Notes under the pieces: model-generated | The model's input: the letters and a program-made list of their open reading frames with translations, nothing else | Database searches by the model: none | What the model was told of the DNA's origin: nothing | From: Glycomyces fuscus | GTDB lineage: Bacteria; Actinomycetota; Actinomycetes; Streptosporangiales; Streptosporangiaceae | Direction of reading: 5' to 3' | Assembly: GCA_002529455.1 (NCBI GenBank) | Contig: NYMS01000059.1 | Location: 1-64,000 of the forward strand | Length of the DNA stretch: 64,000 nucleotides | In this document: positions 58,832 through 64,000 of the stretch, in pieces | Position numbering within the stretch: the stretch's first letter is position 1 | Layout: each line of letters begins with the position of its first letter | Made by a program: the position numbers and the translations under genes

Positions 58832-58855
58832 GGAGGGGGTCTGCGGGCCCCCTCC
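58832..58855 (+). terminator. hairpin at the end of the MoxR operon
   Basis: GGAGGGGG (58832-58839) pairs with CCCCCTCC (58848-58855) around an 8-base loop, five bases past the VWA stop. Confidence 0.55.
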
Positions 58856-58968
58856 ACACGGCCTTCCAGTGACGTGGGCCACATCCCTTTAGGTGGGGTT
58901 TACACCATTCCTGTTATGTCCACGGGTTAGCGTTGGCATGTTTTGACATGCCCACCACTTGAGGAACG

Positions 58969-59703
58969 ATGCCGAACACACCCGCAGTGCCGACGGCGAT
59001 CTGCTTTGACCTGGACGACACCCTCATCGACGATCTCGCCGCGTCGTCCACGGGACTCCGCGCGGTCATGGATCGGCTCGGCCACCCGGACTTCGGAGCC
59101 GCCCGCAGTCTGTGGGACGTGCAGACCGAGATCTCCTTCGGCTCCTACCTGCGCGGGCGCCTGAGCCTGGAACAGCAGCGCCGCGAGCGCATCCGCGCCC
59201 TGGCCGTCCAGGCCGGGCACGCCGACATCGCCGACCAGCACTGCGACGAGCTGTACCGGCTCTACCTGGAAGCCCACCGCTCCGCCTGGCAGGTCTTCCC
59301 CGACGCGATCCCGGCGCTCAACGCGCTGGCCTCGGCCGGATACCGCCTGGCCGTGGTGACCAACGGCATCGAGTCCCTCCAGCACGCCAAACTGCAGGCC
59401 CTGGAGCTGTCCCCCTACTTCCACGCCGTGGTGTGCACCGACACGGTCGGAACGGGCAAGCCCGACCCGCGCATCTTCCACACCGCCGCCCAGCGCCTGG
59501 GCGTGGAACCCACCGCGTGCTGGCACGTGGGGGACCAGATCCAGGCCGACGGCGTGGGCGCCGCCGCCGCGAGCATGCGCCCGATCATGATCGACCGCCG
59601 CGGCCAGCAGCGCTTCGAGTCGGTGACTACCATCGCCAACCTGGACGACCTGCTGCGCCTGGTGGGCCTGCCCAGCGCGGCCCCCGCCTCCGGATCGCTG
59701 TGA
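58969..59703 (+). CDS. HAD-family hydrolase
   Basis: A 244-residue haloacid-dehalogenase phosphatase. Motif I: ICFDLDDTLIDD with the nucleophile Asp. Motif II: LAVVTNG. Motif III/IV: GKPDPRIFHTAAQRL and CWHVGDQIQADGVGA. The cap is the helical C1 type. The substrate is unknown. GAGGAAC precedes the ATG. The stop overlaps the NUDIX start by four bases. Confidence 0.92.
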   Translation: MPNTPAVPTAICFDLDDTLIDDLAASSTGLRAVMDRLGHPDFGAARSLWDVQTEISFGSYLRGRLSLEQQRRERIRALAVQAGHADIADQHCDELYRLYLEAHRSAWQVFPDAIPALNALASAGYRLAVVTNGIESLQHAKLQALELSPYFHAVVCTDTVGTGKPDPRIFHTAAQRLGVEPTACWHVGDQIQADGVGAAAASMRPIMIDRRGQQRFESVTTIANLDDLLRLVGLPSAAPASGSL

Positions 59704-60452
59704 CCGCCGCCTCCCCGGGCGTACCGGGGCGGCGCGTCACCGCACACCTGGTCACCGCAGGCGCGCCCGCGGTGCTCGGCGCGCGCGTGCTGTTCGGCCA
59801 GGACCCCGCGGACGTGGTCCGCGGCCTGGGCGGCCTGGCCCCGGACGCCCCCCTGCGCGCGCTGGACGTGCTCAGCGAGCTGGCGCACTCCCCCGACGGC
59901 GCCCCGCTGCACATCGACCGGGTGGTGTTCGCCGAGGCCGGGGCGGAGGCGTCCTGGCCCTCCGTCGCAGGAGCCGGTCTGAGCCCCTCCCCCGCCGAGC
60001 TGGCCGGCGAGGAGCCCGCGCCCGGGGACGGGGCGCCCAGGCTGCGCCGCTTCGCCTCCTACGGGATCGTCACCGACCCCGGCGGGCGCGTGCTGCTGAG
60101 CCTGATCGCCGAGGGCTTCCCCGGCGCCGGGACCTGGCACCTGCCGGGCGGCGGCGTGGACGCGGGAGAGGACGTGCGGGCCGCGCTGCGCCGCGAGGTG
60201 GTCGAGGAGACCGGGCAGGACGGCCTGGTCGGCGACCTGGTCACCGTGTCCAGCCACCGCCGGAGGCACTCCGGCGGCCACGACATCTACGCTGTGTGGG
60301 CCTTCTTCCGCGTGCTGGTGTCCGACCCGTGTCCGGCCCGGGTGCTGGAGGAGAACGGTTCGACCGCGGACTCCCGCTGGTTCTCCCCCGGGGAGCTCGC
60401 CGGGCTGCGGCTGTCCACCACGGCCCGGCGCGGCCTGGCCTACCTGGACTGA
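59700..60452 (+). CDS. NUDIX hydrolase
   Basis: A 250-residue protein. The N-terminal 100 residues (VTAHLVTAGAPAVLGARVLF) are not recognised. The NUDIX domain occupies about 115-245 with the box GGGVDAGEDVRAALRREVVE then ETG, giving the G-x5-E-x7-REVxEExG pattern, and a following SHRRRHSGGHDIYAVWAFF. Start GTG 59700 overlaps the HAD stop, so the two are coupled. It hydrolyses some X-linked nucleoside diphosphate. Confidence 0.9.
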   Translation: MTAASPGVPGRRVTAHLVTAGAPAVLGARVLFGQDPADVVRGLGGLAPDAPLRALDVLSELAHSPDGAPLHIDRVVFAEAGAEASWPSVAGAGLSPSPAELAGEEPAPGDGAPRLRRFASYGIVTDPGGRVLLSLIAEGFPGAGTWHLPGGGVDAGEDVRAALRREVVEETGQDGLVGDLVTVSSHRRRHSGGHDIYAVWAFFRVLVSDPCPARVLEENGSTADSRWFSPGELAGLRLSTTARRGLAYLD

Positions 60453-60603
60453 GACCGCCACCGGGCCCCGGAGCGGCCGGGGACGAGGGCCGACGCGCCC
60501 CGGGCCGTTCGCCGCGACCCGTGCGGCCGGGATGCCGGGGGAGCCGCCCTGGAGTCGTCACGGCCGGGCGGGGCCCGGCCGGGCCGGACGCCCGGTACCG
60601 GCT

Positions 60604-61863
60604 CTAGGGGGTGTTCGGCGGGACGTCCCTGACGAACACGATCCCGTCGTTTCCGGCCAGGTGGGCCGGGTCCAGCGGGGAGTAGCCGTGGTAGGAGGAC
60701 ACGCGGGGGACGGTCCGCGTGCCGCCGAGGGCGGCGGCCAGCCGGGGCGCGTCGACGAGGCAGCGCTCCCGCCCCAGCGCGTACAGGAGGCCTTCGACGG
60801 TGTCCGGCGGCGGGGCGTCCACCCCCTGGTGCCGGATCGTGCCCAGGGCCGTGGCCAGGAAGGCGTACCCCTCGCCCAGGCGGGCGCCCACGAGCGCGCC
60901 GGCGCTCCACCACTCCAGCGGCGGGCCGCCCATCCGCATCGTGCTCCTGTTGCGCTGGAGATGGGCGTTGTGGGCGTGGACCAGCACCGGGCCCCGCTCG
61001 GCGGCGGCCAGGAGGTTGTCGGCCATCATCTGGTCCCGCAGTCCGAGCAGCCGCGTCATGCGGCTCGGTGAGGTGTCGACCTCCCTTCCCAGGGCCTCCA
61101 CCCGCGTCATGTGGCGCGAGGAGGTGTCGGCCATCCAGAAGTGGTAGCGCAGCAGGCCGGTGGCGGTGCGCCCGTACAGGCGCGCCCGGTCCCAGTCCTC
61201 GCGCGGGGTCACCGAGACCAGGTGCGGCGCCTGGGTCTCCATCAGGGCCACCAGGTCGTCGGCGAGCATCCGCAGCTCCCGTGCCTCGGCCGACCGCCCC
61301 ACGGACTCGGCCGGGTCCAGCATCGCCTCCGGAGCGGTCCACCGGCCGTCGTCGCCGAGCAGGCGGTCCAGTGTCCGCGCGTCGCACGGGAGCAGGTCCC
61401 CGTCCACCCGCTCCGCGAGGTAGGCGTGGAGCGCGGTCAGGGCCTGCCGGGGGCTCGCGGCGCCGGCCGTCTCCAGCGGGCCGTCGAAACCGGCGAAACG
61501 CACCTGCTCGGAGGCGGGCCGGTCCTCGTTGTGGGCGCGCATCCAGCGCACGAGTTCACGGTTGCCCGCGTACGCGCCCCACCCGTGGCCGAAGCCGCGC
61601 TCCATGACCTCGTCGAGGGTGCCCGCACCCGAGGTGACGTACTCGTCCACGAGCAGGCCCGCCATGCAGTCGCTCTCGATCGCGATCGTCCGGTAGCCCT
61701 CCTGCTCGACGAGCCGGCAGAAGAGCTCGTTGCGCAGGTCGAGCAGGGCGTCCTCGCCGTGGGTGGGCTCGCCCAGGGCGAGCAGCCGCGGCCGGGACGG
61801 GAGCAGCCCCATGACGGCGGCTACGTCGAAGGTGTGTGCGGTGTCCCTGGTGACAGTATCCAT
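60604..61863 (-). CDS. erythromycin esterase-like protein
   Basis: A 419-residue protein of the erythromycin-esterase superfamily. Landmarks: RLLALGEPTHGEDALLDLRN with the conserved Glu and His, TIAIESDCMAGLLVDEYV with Glu, RFAGFDG, and VLVHAHNAHLQRN. Family members hydrolyse macrolide lactones, but many actinomycete homologues have unknown substrates. The ATG at 61863 is three bases from a perfect palindrome bound presumably by the divergent MerR-type regulator. Confidence 0.9.
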   Translation of the reverse strand: MDTVTRDTAHTFDVAAVMGLLPSRPRLLALGEPTHGEDALLDLRNELFCRLVEQEGYRTIAIESDCMAGLLVDEYVTSGAGTLDEVMERGFGHGWGAYAGNRELVRWMRAHNEDRPASEQVRFAGFDGPLETAGAASPRQALTALHAYLAERVDGDLLPCDARTLDRLLGDDGRWTAPEAMLDPAESVGRSAEARELRMLADDLVALMETQAPHLVSVTPREDWDRARLYGRTATGLLRYHFWMADTSSRHMTRVEALGREVDTSPSRMTRLLGLRDQMMADNLLAAAERGPVLVHAHNAHLQRNRSTMRMGGPPLEWWSAGALVGARLGEGYAFLATALGTIRHQGVDAPPPDTVEGLLYALGRERCLVDAPRLAAALGGTRTVPRVSSYHGYSPLDPAHLAGNDGIVFVRDVPPNTP

Positions 61864-61865
61864 AC

Positions 61866-61885
61866 CTTCAACGGTATCGTTGAAG
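61866..61885. promoter_or_regulatory. MerR-type operator
   Basis: CTTCAACGGTATCGTTGAAG is a perfect palindrome with 8-bp arms and a GTAT centre, three bases before the esterase start and 36 bases before the MerR start. It is the right size for a MerR-family site. Confidence 0.8.
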
Positions 61886-61921
61886 TAACGGTTGAGACTT
61901 TTTCGGTACAGCGACGGGGAT

Positions 61922-62671
61922 ATGGCTAAGAACCTTCAAAGCGGTGATCGGCTCAGGCCGATCGACCTGGCGCGCGGGCACGGTCTGTCCACGCAGGCGG
62001 TGAGGAACTACGAGGAGGCCGGCATCCTTCCGGCCGCCGAGCGCACGCGCCACGGCTACCGCTCCTACACCCCGCTGCACGCGGGGGCCCTGCGGGCCTT
62101 CCTCGCCCTGGTGCCCGGCCACGGCCACCAGGCGGCGGCGTCGATCATGCGGGCGGTGAACGAGGACGCGGTCGAGGAGGCGCTCCACCTCGTCGACGAG
62201 GGCCACGCCCAGCTCCTGGAGGACCGCCGCACCCTGCGGGCCGTGGAGGACGCCCTGCGCGGCCTGGAGTCCACGGCGGCGCCCCGGCCCGCCGGGGATG
62301 CCGGGGCGGCCGCGGCGCCGGAGCCCGGCGGCACGTTCATCGGGCCGCTGGCGGGCAGGCTCGGCATCCGCCCCGCGACGCTGCGCACGTGGGAGCGCGC
62401 CGGGCTGGTGTGCCCGCGCCGCGACCCCCGGACGGGGTACCGCGTCTACGACGGGGCCGACGTGCGCGACGCCCTGCTGGTCCACCAGCTCAGGCGGGGC
62501 GGCTACCTGCTGGAGCAGATCGCCCCGCTGATCGCCCAGGTGCGCTCGGCCGGCGGGATGGAGCCGCTGGAGGGCGCGCTGCGCGACTGGCGCGCCCGGC
62601 TGTGCGCCCGCGGGCGGGCGATGCTGAACGGGGCCGCCGCGCTGGAGGCGTACCTGCGCGAGCGCGGGTGA
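61922..62671 (+). CDS. double-domain MerR regulator (TioE-like)
   Basis: A 249-residue protein with two MerR-type units. The first spans about 10-60 (LRPIDLARGHGLSTQAVRNY, EEAGILPAAERTRHGYRSY), the second about 137-190 (IGPLAGRLGIRPATLRTWER, then AGLVCPRRDPRTGYRVY). They are separated by a helical linker and an Ala/Pro-rich stretch. The layout matches TioE-family MerR proteins. The start at 61922 lacks a strong ribosome site. It is divergent from the esterase-like gene and presumably controls it through the palindrome between them. Confidence 0.9.
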   Translation: MAKNLQSGDRLRPIDLARGHGLSTQAVRNYEEAGILPAAERTRHGYRSYTPLHAGALRAFLALVPGHGHQAAASIMRAVNEDAVEEALHLVDEGHAQLLEDRRTLRAVEDALRGLESTAAPRPAGDAGAAAAPEPGGTFIGPLAGRLGIRPATLRTWERAGLVCPRRDPRTGYRVYDGADVRDALLVHQLRRGGYLLEQIAPLIAQVRSAGGMEPLEGALRDWRARLCARGRAMLNGAAALEAYLRERG

Positions 62672-62689
62672 GGCCCCGGCCGCGACGGA

Positions 62690-63961
62690 CTAGAAGCGCA
62701 GGCCGAAGCGCTCGCGCAGCCACCACAGCCCGGCTCCCGCCGCCAGGACCGCCATGCCGGTGATGACCGTGGGCAGCGGCAGGCTGCACGCCAGCACGAC
62801 GCAGCCGCCCAGCCCGGTCAGCGGCACCAGCAGCGGAGGACGGGTCTCGTCGGGGCCCAGGCGCAGCGCCGAGGCGTTGGTGATGGCGTAGTAGACCAGG
62901 ACGCCGAAGGCGGAGAAGGCGATCGCGCCGCGCAGGTCGGTGACCAGGACCAGGACGATGACGACGGCGCCGACCAGGAGCTCGGCGCGGTGGGGCACCC
63001 CGTAACGCCCGTGGACCGAGGCCAGGGAGCGGGGCAGGTGCCCGTCGGCGGCCATCGCCGCGGTGGTGCGCGAGACCCCGAGGATGAGGGAGAGCAGTGC
63101 GCCCAGGCTGGCCGCGGCGGCGCCCGCGGCCACGACGGGCACCAGCCACTCGAACCCGGCCACCCGGACGGCGTCGACCATCGGGGTGTCGGTGGTGGAC
63201 AGGCGCTCGCGTCCCAGCACGATCAGCAGCCCGGTGCCGATGACCAGGTAGAGCACCAGCACGCCGCCCAGGGCGAGGTTGACGGCGCGGGGGATGGTGG
63301 TCTCGGGGTCGCGGACCTCGCCGCCCAGGGTGGCCACCCGGGCGTACCCGGCGAAGGCGAAGAAGATCATCCCCGAGGCGCCGAGCACGCCGAAGGAGCC
63401 GGGCCAGGGCCCCAGGCCCTCCACCTGGGCGACGGCGGCCAGCCGTCCGCTGAGGAGCATGGCCGCGCACACCGCGGCCAGGACCGCCAGGACCCCGCAC
63501 AGGAGGATCTTGACCACCAGCGTGGAGCGCTGGACCCCGCGGTAGTTGAGCGCGGTGAGCGCGACCACGGTGGCCGCCGCCAGGGGCTTCTCCCAGCCGG
63601 GGAGGAGGTAGGCGCCGAAGGTCAGCGCCATGGCCGCGCAGGAGGCGGTCTTGCCGACCACGAAGGACCAGCCCGCCAGGTAGCCCCACAGCTCGCCCAG
63701 CCGCTCGCGGCCGTACACGTAGGCGCCGCCGGACTCGGGGTGGCGCGCGGCGAGCCTGGCCGAGGAGACGGCGTTGCAGTAGGCGACCATCCCCGCGATG
63801 AGGATGGCCACGGGCAGCCAGGCGCCCGCGCCGAGCGCGGCCGGGGCGAAGACGGTGAACACCCCGGCGCCGAGCATCGCGCCCGCGCCGATGGCGACGG
63901 CGTCGACGGTGCCCAGGACGCGAGCGGGTCTGGCCTGGGGGCCGGAGGAGGACGTGGTCAA
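62690..63961 (-). CDS. APC-family amino acid permease
   Basis: A 423-residue permease with twelve hydrophobic helices. The APC signature is near the N-terminus (VAIGAGAMLGAGVFTVFAPA), followed by SSARLAARHPESGGAYVYGR, GEVRDPETTIPRAV and the mid-protein FFAFAGYARVATLGG. Uptake or exchange of an amino acid or amine is inferred. The start is TTG 63961 with AGGGAG six bases upstream. It lies close to the window end; the upstream neighbour is outside. Confidence 0.9.
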   Translation of the reverse strand: MTTSSSGPQARPARVLGTVDAVAIGAGAMLGAGVFTVFAPAALGAGAWLPVAILIAGMVAYCNAVSSARLAARHPESGGAYVYGRERLGELWGYLAGWSFVVGKTASCAAMALTFGAYLLPGWEKPLAAATVVALTALNYRGVQRSTLVVKILLCGVLAVLAAVCAAMLLSGRLAAVAQVEGLGPWPGSFGVLGASGMIFFAFAGYARVATLGGEVRDPETTIPRAVNLALGGVLVLYLVIGTGLLIVLGRERLSTTDTPMVDAVRVAGFEWLVPVVAAGAAAASLGALLSLILGVSRTTAAMAADGHLPRSLASVHGRYGVPHRAELLVGAVVIVLVLVTDLRGAIAFSAFGVLVYYAITNASALRLGPDETRPPLLVPLTGLGGCVVLACSLPLPTVITGMAVLAAGAGLWWLRERFGLRF

Positions 63962-64000
63962 CGGGGTCTCCCTTGCGTGAGTACTCCCGGCTCGCGCCGG

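Noticed and set aside
1..64000. CRISPR arrays, tRNA and rRNA genes
   Set aside because: No regularly spaced direct repeats, no tRNA-like cloverleaf with a TTC loop, and no rRNA-like segment were seen while reading; a covariance-model scan would be the proper check.
1..64000. A natural-product biosynthetic gene cluster
   Set aside because: Monooxygenases, methyltransferase, aminotransferases and an acyl-CoA-synthetase-like gene are scattered between unrelated operons, and there is no PKS, NRPS, terpene synthase or RiPP core gene.

Overview
The DNA is very GC-rich, with strongly GC-biased third codon positions, many GTG and a few TTG starts, and purine-rich ribosome sites. It has gene families typical of large-genome filamentous actinomycetes: WYL and XRE/MmyB-type regulators, an ECF42-type sigma factor with its DGPF partner, DUF2332, DUF418, a DUF3037/HipA pair, a SoxR without SoxS, and LuxR-type two-component pairs. 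A Nocardiopsis- or Streptomyces-like actinobacterium fits best; the genus is an inference. The window looks like chromosome rich in accessory genes. I saw no rRNA, tRNA or CRISPR array.

Left part (1-12.8 kb): a secreted lysozyme-like protein, a divergent WYL regulator/VOC pair, a divergent XRE regulator/SDR pair and a tautomerase. Next comes a 5010-bp Tn3-family insertion (5101-10110). It has identical 38-bp terminal inverted repeats and a TGTTC target duplication, but only 5' pieces of tnpA, one at each end, facing inward. Its cargo is an ArsR-like regulator divergent from an FAD monooxygenase, the C-terminal part of a STAND/TPR protein, and a small DNA-binding-type protein. The insertion interrupts a reading frame that contains a DHFR-family fragment. 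RNase Z and a PrmC-like methyltransferase follow.

13-27 kb: an ArsR regulator, the ECF42 sigma / DGPF / DUF998 unit with a divergent DUF1579 gene (matching promoter elements are visible in both directions), a FUSC exporter with a MarR regulator, a phosphotransferase-like protein, a class V aminotransferase, a methyltransferase, Hsp20 under a HAIR-like operator, a TetR/FAD-monooxygenase pair, an epoxide hydrolase and a frameshifted MerR gene.

27-43 kb: membrane proteins, a second class V aminotransferase, a two-component system, an adenine/adenosine deaminase, DUF2332, two DJ-1-type proteins (one fused to an AraC domain), a degenerate ABC ATPase, SoxR, a serine hydrolase, a DUF4097 protein, a TetR/DUF418 unit and RNase HI.

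43-64 kb: peptide deformylase, a SMI1/KNR4 protein, a secreted protein, a second two-component system, an MFS/HxlR pair, a degenerate AMP-binding protein, a Bcr/CflA-type exporter, a DUF3037/HipA-like kinase pair, a membrane protein with only a kinase N-lobe, a MoxR-DUF58-(29-aa ORF)-VWA operon, HAD and NUDIX hydrolases, an erythromycin-esterase-like gene divergent from a double-MerR regulator, and an APC permease.

Much of the window consists of regulator/target pairs with visible palindromic operators (ArsR, ECF, MarR, HspR-type, TetR, HxlR, MerR), mostly linked to redox enzymes or drug efflux and modification.
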